Notes: generated by a model not told the origin, from the letters alone. 61,043 nt of DNA from Paenibacillus chitinolyticus NBRC 15660 (GCF_000739915.1 NZ_BBJT01000021.1:1-61043), one strand, 5' to 3'; positions 34,789 through 43,594 are shown, counted from the stretch's first letter. Translations and numbers: made by a program.

Positions 34789-34869
34789 GCGGAAAGGTTT
34801 TTTGCTTTCCGCAGCACGGAAAGCGGGAATAAAGGCTCAGGCTGCCTCGGGAGGCGGCCTGAGCCTTTT
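34789..34869 (+). terminator. Terminator region after desR (two hairpins), shared with the convergent alkC-like gene
   Basis: TGCGGAAAG...CTTTCCGCA (34789-34813) is followed by AAAGGCTCAGGC...GCCTGAGCCTTTT (34831-34869). The second has a short T run on the plus strand and A residues giving U on the minus strand. No gene was seen in the 278 bases between the two genes. Confidence 0.7.
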
Positions 34870-34967
34870 GCTAATCGGTCTAAACTACTGGCAAGCCGCA
34901 GCTTAGACCGGCCGGAAAAGATGCGGGGGACTGCGGGCGCATCAGGCGGAAAGCTGCCGCATTACCG

Positions 34968-36047
34968 TTACCCCGTAAATTCAAACGACACGGCGGCCAT
35001 CGGGGTTCCGTTAACGAGAATGCGGACCTCGTGTTCACCGGCGTAATACGTGCGGGTAGTCAGAAGCTTGAACGAGTGTCGTTTGGCAAGGGGATGAGCG
35101 CCCGGTCCGAACGGTTTCTCGGTCAGCTTGAAACGTTTCGGCGCAAGCGTCCCGTTTTTCTTCCGGTACCCGATTTCATAATCCACCCGCAGGGCCTGTA
35201 TGTCTTCCGATTCGTTCACAAGCCGGAATGTAAACGCCAGATCCTCTCCCTCGGCTATGCTTCGGGTTTTCACCTCCAGGGCATGAACCGAGATGCTTCG
35301 AATCTCTTCATACCCGAATAGGGAGAGCGCACGGGAATCGCCTTTTCTCAGCAGCGAGCGGCAGCCGTGCTTCACGATCCAATTGGTGGCCGGTGATTTC
35401 CCGTACCAGTCCTTGGCAAGCTTCAGCACGAGTTCGGGGTGGTCCTTGGATATGTCGTTGAGATTGTTGGCCACGCTCTTCCTCACGTATTCCGAAGGGT
35501 CCTCCTTCAGCGTTTCGAGAATCGGAAGAATCGGACGGGGGTCTTCCCGCAGGGCGGGCAGATTGGAAGCCCACGGCAGACGGGGTCTGCACCCTTCGCT
35601 GGCCAGACGCCGGATATGTTCGTTCTCGTGGCGCGCCCACTGCTTCATATGTTCCAGAGTGAGCACCGGTTCCCGCAGCAGAAAAGGACGGACGGCAAAT
35701 TCGGAGCTGGAGTACGGAGTGAATGTTTGCAAAAATTCCATAGACAGCTCGTACGAACCGAGACCGTTAAGCTCGATGAAGTCGGGGAAGAACAAATACT
35801 CGACTCCCCTGCACTGCGGCGCGACGGCCTTCAGCACTTCCAGCGCTTCGGGATAAGAGGAAGGGAGCGTCTCGGTAAGCGAGCATGCAATATGCCGCAT
35901 CCGCTGTTTGAATGCCTCCGTATCCCAGTTCCCGTCATAAATGGAGCCGCGGAAGCGGTCCCCGTCAAATGAGGGATATTTTTCTTTAACAAGGGTAATA
36001 AAACGGTCGAAAAAAGATGGACTATATAAATCTTTTAGCAGTTCCAT
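34968..36047 (-). CDS. alkC: AlkC-like DNA alkylation repair protein (HEAT repeats + Ig-like domain)
   Basis: The protein has 359 residues. Residues about 1-235 form AlkD/AlkC-type HEAT-like helical repeats (VRKSVANNLNDISKDHPELVLKLAKDW is typical; WIVKHGCRSLLRKGD follows). Residues about 245-359 form a beta-rich Ig-like domain (FTFRLVNESEDIQALRVDYEIGY), as known in AlkC proteins. These glycosylases remove 3-methyladenine-type lesions by a non-base-flipping mechanism. The gene is divergent from a WYL regulator, with a palindrome over its predicted -35 box. Confidence 0.88.
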   Translation of the reverse strand: MELLKDLYSPSFFDRFITLVKEKYPSFDGDRFRGSIYDGNWDTEAFKQRMRHIACSLTETLPSSYPEALEVLKAVAPQCRGVEYLFFPDFIELNGLGSYELSMEFLQTFTPYSSSEFAVRPFLLREPVLTLEHMKQWARHENEHIRRLASEGCRPRLPWASNLPALREDPRPILPILETLKEDPSEYVRKSVANNLNDISKDHPELVLKLAKDWYGKSPATNWIVKHGCRSLLRKGDSRALSLFGYEEIRSISVHALEVKTRSIAEGEDLAFTFRLVNESEDIQALRVDYEIGYRKKNGTLAPKRFKLTEKPFGPGAHPLAKRHSFKLLTTRTYYAGEHEVRILVNGTPMAAVSFEFTG

Positions 36048-36099
36048 GACTTGCCCCTTTCCTGATTCAACGGCCTGTAATCAACTTAACATGGAATGG

Positions 36100-36114
36100 T
36101 GACAAGGATTGTCA
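36100..36114 (-). promoter_or_regulatory. Palindrome over the putative alkC -35 box
   Basis: TGACAA-GGA-TTGTCA is a perfect inverted repeat. On the minus strand its right arm is part of TTGACA, with TGTTAA 18 bases downstream. It lies between the divergent alkC-like and WYL genes, so it is a candidate operator. Confidence 0.5.
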
Positions 36115-36187
36115 ACGTTTGTGAGGTATACTAAAAGCAATTCTTGAAGCTGTCTGTAACCAAATCAAAAGCAAGGAGCCCAGGCCA

Positions 36188-37141
36188 TTGTCCAAATCCC
36201 GAAGACAGATCGAACTGATGATTACGCTCAATACGAAGCGGAGGTTTACGGCAGGCGAACTGGCCCGGGAGTTCGGTGTTTCCAAAAGGACCATCCTCCG
36301 GGACCTGCAGGAGCTGACCGAAGCGGGTCTTCCCTTATATTCCGAGCCGGGAGCGGCCGGGGGATATCAGATGTTGAAAGAGAAGACGCTGCCGCCCATT
36401 TTATTTTCGGAAAATGAAGCGGTCGCGATGTTTTTCGCCTACCAGTCGCTGCGCGATTATGCCGACCTGCCTTTTCAGCCGGAATCGCTCTCCGCGTTGA
36501 AAAAGTTTACCCACTATCTCCCCGAAGAGACCCGGCAGCGGATTAACGGACTCCGGACGCGTTTCACGTTCTGGACCCCCCAGCGCCATGTGGAAGCGCC
36601 TCATCTGGCCGGACTTCTGGAACAGGCGGTGGAGCAGCGGATCATCCGGATCCGGTATGACGCCAATACGGATATCGTCACCAGAAAAATCCAGCCCATC
36701 GGCATCTATGCGACGAACGGCTTATGGTACTGTCCGGCCTACTGCTTCGAGCGCTCCGCGATCCGTGTGTTCCGCGTAGACCGGATCACCGCCATCGAGC
36801 CGGTGGAGGATCAGAGCGGCAAGCGGAACTATGACAAGCTTACCGTCCAAGAATACTTGTCGCTCTCTGATGAGGAGGGAGCCTCTCCTTTGCACGTTTT
36901 GCTCGATAAGGAAGGCGTCCGCCGGTGCAGCACGGAAACCTGGATGGCCGAAGGGTTAACCGTGTACGAGGACGGGACCGGAACGATCAGCCGGATGATC
37001 CGGCCGGACTTCATCCCTTGGACCGCCCGCTTTTTTGTGAGCTTCGGCAAGGAGGCACGGGTGGAGCAGCCGGCGGCTCTCGTAGCCGCCATCCGGGAGC
37101 TCATCGCGGAACTCAGCGTGCAGTATCCGGGTCCCGGCTGA
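36188..37141 (+). CDS. YafY-type HTH-WYL transcriptional regulator
   Basis: The protein has 317 residues. It has an N-terminal HTH_11/DeoR-type helix-turn-helix (residues about 6-60, FTAGELAREFGVSKRTILRDLQEL), and a WYL domain near 140-210 (RIIRIRYDANTD, IGIYATNGLWYCPAYC, RVFRVDRITAIE). The C-terminal part (about 230-317) is WCX-like. The TTG at 36188 follows CAAGGAG with 11 bases of spacing. It is divergent from the alkylation repair gene and probably regulates itself and that gene. It is the third WYL protein in the window. Confidence 0.9.
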   Translation: MSKSRRQIELMITLNTKRRFTAGELAREFGVSKRTILRDLQELTEAGLPLYSEPGAAGGYQMLKEKTLPPILFSENEAVAMFFAYQSLRDYADLPFQPESLSALKKFTHYLPEETRQRINGLRTRFTFWTPQRHVEAPHLAGLLEQAVEQRIIRIRYDANTDIVTRKIQPIGIYATNGLWYCPAYCFERSAIRVFRVDRITAIEPVEDQSGKRNYDKLTVQEYLSLSDEEGASPLHVLLDKEGVRRCSTETWMAEGLTVYEDGTGTISRMIRPDFIPWTARFFVSFGKEARVEQPAALVAAIRELIAELSVQYPGPG

Positions 37142-37162
37142 CGGCGGGCGGGCACCGCAAGC

Positions 37163-37256
37163 CGCCAGGAGCGGCAGCGCAGCGCGGCAGCCGCGCCTGG
37201 CGTCTGCTTCAGGCGCCCTGCCCCCTTCCGCAGATGTCGAAGGGGGCCGTGGGCGC
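37163..37256. other. Two adjacent very GC-rich stem-loops between convergent genes
   Basis: CGCCAGG/CCTGGCG (37163-37202, with inner GCGGC/GCCGC) is followed by GCGCCC.CCCCCTTC/GAAGGGGG.GGGCGC (37213-37256). There is no T run. They may be processing or termination structures, or a dispersed repeat. Confidence 0.55.
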
Positions 37257-37335
37257 GGAAATTGCCGCCTCCCCGGAGCGGAAGCTCTTCACGCGGAATT
37301 GCCCGGCGGAGAGCCGGCAGTTCAGTGCGGCCGGG

Positions 37336-37854
37336 TTAGCTTTTGCGCGCCGTTTTACGGATTTTGCCCAGTGGCTTGAAATAGGAAATCGCCGTCATGA
37401 AGACGAGCGCCCCGATGTTGGCGACCGCTCCTCCGAGCAGCCGGTAGGCGGTGTCGAGAAATTTGGCGTCGCCCAAAGCGGCCAGCCTCATTTCGTCCGC
37501 TGTGCGGAACAATTCCGAAAGCCACTGTCCCATGCAGGTGATGCCGAACACGATGAGGGAGACGGTCAGCACAAGCTTGATGAGAATCCAGTAGTATTTG
37601 AAAATCCCCCACTGGGTCCACAGAGAGAGGACAATGCCGGTAACGAGTGCAATCAGCGCGGGGTACCGGATCAGCGTGCTGTCGATGAGGTGCATGTTTT
37701 CCAGCGTGTAATACAGTTGTTCCCCCTGATCGGCATACAGCATATGACGGCTTAAGAGGAGCATGCACACCGCGCCTCCCAGCCATCCTACGATAGACAG
37801 CACATGCAGGACCACCACCCAATTTTTCTGTTTCATAGATAAACGGTAAGACAT
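37336..37854 (-). CDS. Small integral membrane protein (DUF2269-like)
   Basis: The protein has 172 residues with four hydrophobic helices (about 12-35, 62-82, 87-108, 143-160). WVVVLHVLSIVGWLGGAVCMLLLSRH at the N-terminus resembles DUF2269-type membrane proteins with a conserved His. GGAGG lies 9 bases before the ATG at 37854; an internal ATG at 37839 is the alternative. It is divergent from a two-component system whose first gene starts 168 bases away, so it could be a target of that system. Function is unknown. Confidence 0.75.
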   Translation of the reverse strand: MSYRLSMKQKNWVVVLHVLSIVGWLGGAVCMLLLSRHMLYADQGEQLYYTLENMHLIDSTLIRYPALIALVTGIVLSLWTQWGIFKYYWILIKLVLTVSLIVFGITCMGQWLSELFRTADEMRLAALGDAKFLDTAYRLLGGAVANIGALVFMTAISYFKPLGKIRKTARKS

Positions 37855-38022
37855 TGAAATCAGCCTCCATAGATAGAAATGAGAACGTTCTTAACCGATG
37901 CTACCGGGCAAATGTTGCGAACTTATGGAGAACTTCCGCAGAGACGGTGTTCTTTTCGTTCCCGTGGATGGAAGACTTGTATAATGGGGGAAAAGAGCAA
38001 AGCGAAGGGAGGCGCGTCCGGC

Positions 38023-38721
38023 ATGACCGTGAAACTGCTGATCGTGGAAGATGAGGAAAAGATTTTAGCGCTGATGGAGACGTTTCTCCGTTCGGAAGGG
38101 TACACCCTGTATACGGCAAGGGACGGTGTCTCCGCCGTCGGACTTTATGCCGATCACCGGCCGGATCTTATCGTCCTGGACTGGATGCTGCCGGGCATGA
38201 GCGGTCTGGACGCCTGCCGGCGTTTCCGCGAGATGGGGGAGCCCGGCATCATTATGGTGACGGCGAAGACGGAGGAGACCGATAAGATCGTGGGCCTGGA
38301 GATGGGCGCCGACGACTACTTGACGAAGCCGTTCAGCCTGCGGGAGCTTGCGGCGCGAATCCGCTCTCTGCTGCGCCGGATGAACCGCCTGCCGGGCAGC
38401 GCTCCGCAGAGCGTGCTCCGCCGGGGAGAGCTGGCTATCCATGAGGAGAGCCTGCAGGTGTTCAAAGGCGGGCAGGAACTCCGCCTGACGCCGACGGAGT
38501 TCAGGCTGCTCCATCTGCTCGCCTCGAAGCCGGGGCGCGTCTACAGCCGGATGCAGCTGCTCCAGCATGCTTTCGAAGAGGAGTTCGTCATCGACGAGCG
38601 CACGGTGGATTCGCATATCAGCAAGCTCAGGAAGAAGATCGGCGACGATCCCGAGCAGCCGGTTTATATCCGGACTGTGTACGGCTTCGGATACCGGTTC
38701 GGAGCGGGCCATGAAAATTAG
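38023..38721 (+). CDS. OmpR-family response regulator
   Basis: The protein is 232 residues from the ATG at 38023, preceded by AAGGGAGG; the longer frame has no ribosome binding site. The receiver domain shows VEDEEK, phospho-acceptor D53 (VLDWMLPG) and K near 103 (TKPFS). A winged-helix DNA-binding domain fills residues about 130-230 (LTPTEFRLLHLLASKPGRVYSR, DERTVDSHISKLRKKI, VRTVYGFGYRF-like end). It pairs with the histidine kinase that starts 11 bases before its stop. The signal and target genes are unknown. Confidence 0.94.
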   Translation: MTVKLLIVEDEEKILALMETFLRSEGYTLYTARDGVSAVGLYADHRPDLIVLDWMLPGMSGLDACRRFREMGEPGIIMVTAKTEETDKIVGLEMGADDYLTKPFSLRELAARIRSLLRRMNRLPGSAPQSVLRRGELAIHEESLQVFKGGQELRLTPTEFRLLHLLASKPGRVYSRMQLLQHAFEEEFVIDERTVDSHISKLRKKIGDDPEQPVYIRTVYGFGYRFGAGHEN

Positions 38722-40039
38722 AGCGAAGCTGATGCTTTCCATGGGCATTCTTATCGCGTTTATCCTGTTCTCCCTGTTCGCGGTTACTCACATCCAGTTC
38801 TATATTATCCGCGATCTGGAATACATGCGGGAGAAGCCCGCTTTTACCGCCTTGAAAGAGAACTTTCAGCGCCATTATGCGGCTGGCGGAAACTCATGGG
38901 CCGGCGTCCGGGCGGAAGAGATGGACAGCGGCTCTTTTTTTCCCGAAATCGCGCTTGTCTCCGGAGGCAGCCTGGTCGTGCACAAAGGCCAGCTTCCTCT
39001 GAGGACGCTCCAGGACGAGGGATTTCCGCTCTTTCTGACGGATGCGGAGGGCAAAATCGGCACGCTGTTCGTCATGGACGCCAAGCAGTACAAAACGTAC
39101 GAGTTCAAATCCATGTGGTACGGGATTTTTCCGGTCGTGGTCCGGGTATCGCTGCTGTTCACCTTCGTCGCGGCTCTTGTCATCAGCTTTTTTTTGTCCA
39201 GGAGATTCACCTCTCCCATACGCAAGCTTTTACAGGGCATCGATTCCATAAAAAAAGGCAGCGGCGGGGACGTCAAGCTTCCCGTTGCCCGCAAAGACGA
39301 ATTCGGCGCCATCGCAAGGGCTCTGCAGGAGATGAACGACAGTCTCGCGAGCCTGGAGCGTTCCCGCAAGCAGATGTTGTCCGATGTGGCGCATGAGCTG
39401 AAAACGCCCCTGATGATTATGCAGGGAGAGCTGGAGCTCGCTCAGGAAATAGACGAACCCCTGAAACAGGAGAAAGTTTCTTCCCTGCTGGATGAAGTGC
39501 TCCGCTTGAACCGCCTGGTCCACGATGTGCTGGAGCTGTCCAGAATGGAGGCGGGGAGGGCGGAGCTGCGCCGGGAACCGGAAAATATCGGGGCGCTTCT
39601 TCAAGGCCTAATCGAAAAAACGCGGTATATCGCGGAGGATAAAAACATTCGCGTCCGGCTCCGGACGCCGGAAGAAGATATCTATGCGCCCGTGGAGAAG
39701 CATCGGATTCTTCAGGCGCTGTACAATATTCTGATCAACGCCCTGCACTACACCCCCGCCGGCGGTACGGTTAAAATCGGGGCCGGGACGGCGGTGCGGG
39801 AGGGACGGCTTGTTGTCCTTCTGACCGTCGAAGACAACGGAAGCGGAATCGCGTCCGAAGATCTTCCGCACATCTTTAACCGGTTCTACCGCGCCGACCA
39901 TTCCCGGACCCGCCCGAGCGGAGGCACAGGTCTCGGTCTTGCCATCGCGGAGCAGAACATTCTGCTGCACGGCGGGAGCATCGGGGTGCAAAGCGAATCC
40001 GGCAAGGGAACGGTCTTCACTGTGCTTCTTCCCGTGTAG
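38711..40039 (+). CDS. Membrane sensor histidine kinase (HAMP-HisKA-HATPase)
   Basis: The protein is 442 residues from the ATG at 38711. The layout is a first membrane helix (residues 7-28), an extracellular sensor of about 110 residues, a second helix (about 140-162), HAMP, HisKA with SDVAHELKTPL (H228), and HATPase with N, G1 (DNGSGI) and G2 (GGTGLGLAI) boxes. It overlaps the response regulator gene by 11 bases. No known sensor domain was recognised in the extracellular loop. Confidence 0.93.
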   Translation: MKIRAKLMLSMGILIAFILFSLFAVTHIQFYIIRDLEYMREKPAFTALKENFQRHYAAGGNSWAGVRAEEMDSGSFFPEIALVSGGSLVVHKGQLPLRTLQDEGFPLFLTDAEGKIGTLFVMDAKQYKTYEFKSMWYGIFPVVVRVSLLFTFVAALVISFFLSRRFTSPIRKLLQGIDSIKKGSGGDVKLPVARKDEFGAIARALQEMNDSLASLERSRKQMLSDVAHELKTPLMIMQGELELAQEIDEPLKQEKVSSLLDEVLRLNRLVHDVLELSRMEAGRAELRREPENIGALLQGLIEKTRYIAEDKNIRVRLRTPEEDIYAPVEKHRILQALYNILINALHYTPAGGTVKIGAGTAVREGRLVVLLTVEDNGSGIASEDLPHIFNRFYRADHSRTRPSGGTGLGLAIAEQNILLHGGSIGVQSESGKGTVFTVLLPV

Positions 40040-40145
40040 AAATCGTCCGTAGGCTTGCGAGTGCGTATGGTTGTCAGACGAAATCGGCGGTGCTACACTT
40101 TCCGTAGCGGTTTACAAACTTTACGGGTAAAGGATGTCAGTCTGA

Positions 40146-40622
40146 ATGATACTTGTCAGTTCCTGCTTGGCCGGACTGGAATGCCGGTATAACGCGACAC
40201 ACAGTCTGGTGGAGAAGATTTCCGAATTAGTCGGCGAAGGCAAGGCCACGATGGTCTGTCCGGAGCTGCTGGGCGGGTTCACGACTCCGCGCGAACCGGC
40301 TGAAATTATCGGAGGCACGGGCGAGGATGTGCTGGCCGGCGGGGCGAAGGTGGTCGACCGGTCCGGGAACGATGTAACGGGGCTTTACGCGAGCGGAGCT
40401 TTTAAAACATTGGAGCTTGCCCGCAAGGTCGGCGCGACCGTAGTCGTGCTCAAAGAAAATAGCCCTTCCTGCGGCAGCCGGGCCATCTACAACGGGGCTT
40501 TTAACGGAACCAAAATTTCCGGCGAGGGAGTCACGGCGGCTTTGCTCCGCAAAGAAGGTTTCAAAGTGATCTCGGAGGATGAGCTGCTGGAGCATGGCCT
40601 GTCGGAATACGTGTCTGTTTAA
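40146..40622 (+). CDS. DUF523 protein (TudS-like [4Fe-4S] desulfidase family)
   Basis: The protein has 158 residues. Conserved Cys of the family are seen: SSCLAG (C7), VCPELLGG (C38) and NSPSCGSR (C109), with an extra C13. A DUF523 member, TudS, is a 2-thiouracil desulfidase that binds a [4Fe-4S] cluster through three such Cys residues. Activity here is inferred by family only. AAAGGATG lies upstream of the ATG. The gene follows the histidine kinase by 106 bases and may have its own promoter. Confidence 0.85.
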   Translation: MILVSSCLAGLECRYNATHSLVEKISELVGEGKATMVCPELLGGFTTPREPAEIIGGTGEDVLAGGAKVVDRSGNDVTGLYASGAFKTLELARKVGATVVVLKENSPSCGSRAIYNGAFNGTKISGEGVTAALLRKEGFKVISEDELLEHGLSEYVSV

Positions 40623-40668
40623 GACAGAGAGAATATAAAAGCGGATCACGGAAGCAGCTTCGCATCTA

Positions 40669-40839
40669 GTGAACGGGGTGGCTTTCGGTCAGAAAGGCTC
40701 TATCATTTTCAACGACAACCGACTGCACCGGATGTTCGGGCGGATCAAGCAGGACCGGACGGATCTAACTTTACAAGCTGCTGATGTACGGGAAAGCTTA
40801 GAAGGGCAAGACGTGCAGTCTTACCCGCATGCCGGATAA
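40669..40839 (+). pseudogene. Possible short gene remnant
   Basis: A 56-codon frame (GTG start, no ribosome binding site) reads NGVAFGQKGSIIFNDNRLHR... and looks more protein-like than random intergenic sequence, faintly PAS-like. It could equally be chance. The rest of the 352-base gap between DUF523 and the ABC transporter contains only the terminator. Confidence 0.2.
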
Positions 40840-40846
40840 CTTCCTC

Positions 40847-40885
40847 AAAACCTTGACGGGCCTATATGCCTATCAAGGTTTTTTT
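40847..40885 (+). terminator. Terminator upstream of the ABC transporter
   Basis: AAAACCTTGA and TCAAGGTT form a stem with a 16-base loop, followed by T7. Confidence 0.8.
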
Positions 40886-40974
40886 CGCAGATTCATTTTT
40901 TGCCCGGAAGGCTATTATAAATAGAGACAGGTACACAGGGGCCAACTAAAGTCAGTGCCGCGGAGGAGAAAACT

Positions 40975-41937
40975 ATGATCCTTTTTGAGAACGTCTCTAA
41001 ACGTTACGCGGACGATACGGTAGCCGTAAACGATCTGAATCTGGAAATTAACGAAGGGGAATTTTTCGTGTTTATCGGGCCCAGCGGGTGCGGGAAAACG
41101 ACGACGCTGAAAATGATCAACCGGCTTATCCCGCTGTCCGGGGGAACGCTGTGGATCAACGGGCGCAAAGTGAGCGAATACGACGTCCACGAGCTGCGCT
41201 GGAACATCGGTTATGTGCTTCAGCAGATCGCGCTGTTTCCGCATATGACGATCGAAGAGAATATCGCCATCGTGCCGGAAATGCGCAAATGGGACCGCGC
41301 GAAAATACGCGCCCGCGTAGACGAGCTGCTCGATATGGTGGGACTCGAGCCTGAGATCTACCGCTCCCGCAAGCCGAAGGAGCTGTCCGGGGGACAGCAG
41401 CAGCGGGTGGGAGTCGTCCGCGCCCTGGCCGCGGACCCGCAGATCGTGCTGATGGACGAACCGTTCAGCGCATTGGATCCGCTCAGCCGGGAGAAGCTTC
41501 AGAACGAGCTGCTGGAGCTTCAGCAGCGGATCAAGAAGACGATCGTGTTCGTCACGCACGATATGCAGGAAGCGATGAAGCTGGGTGACCGGATTTGCCT
41601 CATGAACGAAGGCGAGATCGTCCAGCTGGACACCCCGCAGGGATTTTTACAAACTCCCGCGAACGCGTTTGTCGAGCAATTCGTCGGCGGGCAGAAACCG
41701 CTCTTCGGCAGCCGGCTGACGCTGGAAGATGTGCTGCTGGAAATCGGTCCGTCCGATTTCCCGACCCATCCCGCGGCTATCGCGAAGGCGGAAGTGCCGC
41801 TGGAAGCGGCTCTGCAGCTGCTTGCCGATGAAGAGGTGCTCGCCGTCGAGAAGGCCGGCGTGATCGTAGGCTCCGTTTCGCGGCAGGCGCTGCTGAAGTT
41901 CATGGCCGGGCGGCTGAAGGAGGGGGCACGGACATGA
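40975..41937 (+). CDS. Osmoprotectant-type ABC transporter ATP-binding protein (OpuCA/EgtV-like)
   Basis: The protein has 320 residues. Walker A (GPSGCGKTT, about 36-44), LSGGQQQR signature, Walker B (IVLMDEPFSALDP) and the His switch (VFVTHDM) are intact. The C-terminal 70 residues are a short, degenerate CBS-like extension as in OpuCA. It powers uptake by the fused permease/binding protein encoded next, whose ATG overlaps its stop (ATGA). GCGGAGGAGAAAACT precedes the start. Betaine/choline-type solutes or ergothioneine are both possible substrates. Confidence 0.92.
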   Translation: MILFENVSKRYADDTVAVNDLNLEINEGEFFVFIGPSGCGKTTTLKMINRLIPLSGGTLWINGRKVSEYDVHELRWNIGYVLQQIALFPHMTIEENIAIVPEMRKWDRAKIRARVDELLDMVGLEPEIYRSRKPKELSGGQQQRVGVVRALAADPQIVLMDEPFSALDPLSREKLQNELLELQQRIKKTIVFVTHDMQEAMKLGDRICLMNEGEIVQLDTPQGFLQTPANAFVEQFVGGQKPLFGSRLTLEDVLLEIGPSDFPTHPAAIAKAEVPLEAALQLLADEEVLAVEKAGVIVGSVSRQALLKFMAGRLKEGART

Positions 41938-43454
41938 ATACGTTGGCCGAGATTTTCCGCGAGAGGCAGTCTCAGCTTCTCGGCGCCGTGGCGGACCATA
42001 TTCTGCTGTCCGTCATCGCCTTGTTCTTCGCCGTCCTCCTATCGGTTCCGCTCGGCATTTACCTCACCCGGAAAACCCGCGGAGCGGAAGGCATTATCGG
42101 CATCGCGGCCGTTCTGCAGACGATTCCGTCGCTGGCGCTGCTCGGCATGCTTATTCCGCTGTTCGGAATCGGACGGGTGCCGGCGGTCATTGCGCTCGTT
42201 ATATACGCGCTGCTTCCCATTCTCCGCAACACGTATACGGGAATCAAAGAGGTGGACGCCTCGCTGATCGAAGCGTCCAGAGCGATGGGGATGAACAGCC
42301 GCAGGCGCTTGTTCAAAGTGGAGCTGCCGCTCGCGCTTCCCGTCATTCTGGCCGGCATCCGGACGGCGACCGTGCTCATCATCAGCACGGCGACGCTGGC
42401 CGCCCTCATCGGAGCGGGCGGTCTCGGCGATCTCATCCTGCTCGGCATAGACCGCAACGATTCCGCTCTCATCATCCTCGGCGCGATTCCGGCGGCGCTG
42501 CTCGCCATCTTGTTCGACCTGCTGCTGAGAGCGTTCGAGCGCATGTCGTTCCGGCGCTTCGTGCCGGCAGCCGGGGCGGCCGTCCTGGTCGTGCTTCTGC
42601 TGCTGCTGATCCCGTACTTCACGGGCGGCAAGGACAAGAATCTCGTGATCGCTGGCAAGCTCGGCTCCGAACCGGAGATTCTCATCCAGATGTATAAGCA
42701 GCTCATCGAGCAGGACACGGATTTGAAGGTCGAGCTTAAGCCGGGCTTAGGGAAAACGTCGTTTGTTTTCAACGCGCTGAAGGCCGGCGAAATCGACATT
42801 TACCCGGAGTTTACGGGAACCGCCATCTCCGAGTTTTTGAAGGAAACACCGGTCAGCACCGACCGTAAGCAGGTGTACGAACAGGCGAAAGCCGGCATGC
42901 TGAGCAAATTCGGCATGGAAATGCTGACGCCGATGGCGTACAACAACACCTATGCGCTGGCTGTGCCCACACAGCTTGCGGAAGAGCAAGGGCTGAAGAC
43001 CATATCCGATCTGCAAAACGTGCGGCAGACGATTAAGCCCGGCTTTACGCTGGAATTTTCCGACCGGGAAGACGGATACCGGGGCATTCAGAAGCTGTAC
43101 GGTCTCCAGTTCGCGGACGTCAAGAAGATGGAGCCCAAAATCCGCTACCAGGCCGTACAGTCCGGCGATATCAATCTTGTGGACGCGTACTCCACCGACA
43201 GTGAACTGAAGCAGTATAATCTGACGATGCTGGAGGACGATAAGCATTTGTTCCCGCCGTATCAGGGCGCGCCCGTACTGCTCACGAAGACGCTGGAAGA
43301 GCACCCGGAACTGCGCGGGGTTCTGAACAAGCTGGGCGGGAAAATCGGCGACGACGAGATGCGCGAAATGAACTACAAGGTGAACGTTCAGGGAGTGTCG
43401 GCGGAACAGACCGCGAAGGATTATTTGATGGGGGCGGGTCTGCTGGGGAAATAG
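41934..43454 (+). CDS. ABC permease fused to substrate-binding domain (OpuF/EgtU-like)
   Basis: The protein has 506 residues. Residues 1-210 form a five- or six-helix permease with the EAA-type loop (EVDASLIEASRAMGM). A membrane segment near 208-228 leads to an OpuAC-type binding domain (about 233-506: LKVELKPGLGKTSFVFNALKAGEIDIYPEFTGT). Fused permease-binding proteins of this kind import quaternary amines (OpuF) or ergothioneine (EgtU). It lacks the usual TEQ stretch of the first strand (KLGSEPEIL instead). It forms a two-gene operon with the ATPase and has its own terminator. Confidence 0.9.
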   Translation: MNTLAEIFRERQSQLLGAVADHILLSVIALFFAVLLSVPLGIYLTRKTRGAEGIIGIAAVLQTIPSLALLGMLIPLFGIGRVPAVIALVIYALLPILRNTYTGIKEVDASLIEASRAMGMNSRRRLFKVELPLALPVILAGIRTATVLIISTATLAALIGAGGLGDLILLGIDRNDSALIILGAIPAALLAILFDLLLRAFERMSFRRFVPAAGAAVLVVLLLLLIPYFTGGKDKNLVIAGKLGSEPEILIQMYKQLIEQDTDLKVELKPGLGKTSFVFNALKAGEIDIYPEFTGTAISEFLKETPVSTDRKQVYEQAKAGMLSKFGMEMLTPMAYNNTYALAVPTQLAEEQGLKTISDLQNVRQTIKPGFTLEFSDREDGYRGIQKLYGLQFADVKKMEPKIRYQAVQSGDINLVDAYSTDSELKQYNLTMLEDDKHLFPPYQGAPVLLTKTLEEHPELRGVLNKLGGKIGDDEMREMNYKVNVQGVSAEQTAKDYLMGAGLLGK

Positions 43455-43517
43455 GCGAGGACTGCCGAATCGACGCTGCTTTTCGTCCGCCTTCTATGTG
43501 AATGGACTTGATTACGT

Positions 43518-43559
43518 AAAAAAACCTGCCGGAGCTGAAGCTTCGACAGGTTTTTTTTT
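43518..43559 (+). terminator. Terminator of the ABC transporter operon
   Basis: AAAACCTGCCGGAGC, loop TGAA, GCTTCGACAGGTTTT is followed by further T residues. Confidence 0.88.
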
Positions 43560-43594
43560 ATCGCATAAATGATAAAGGATGTTAATAAGTCCGG

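Noticed and set aside
37882-37891. AGAACGTTCT as a LexA box
   Set aside because: It lacks the four-base spacer between GAAC and GTTC of the Gram-positive LexA site and is more likely a chance palindrome.
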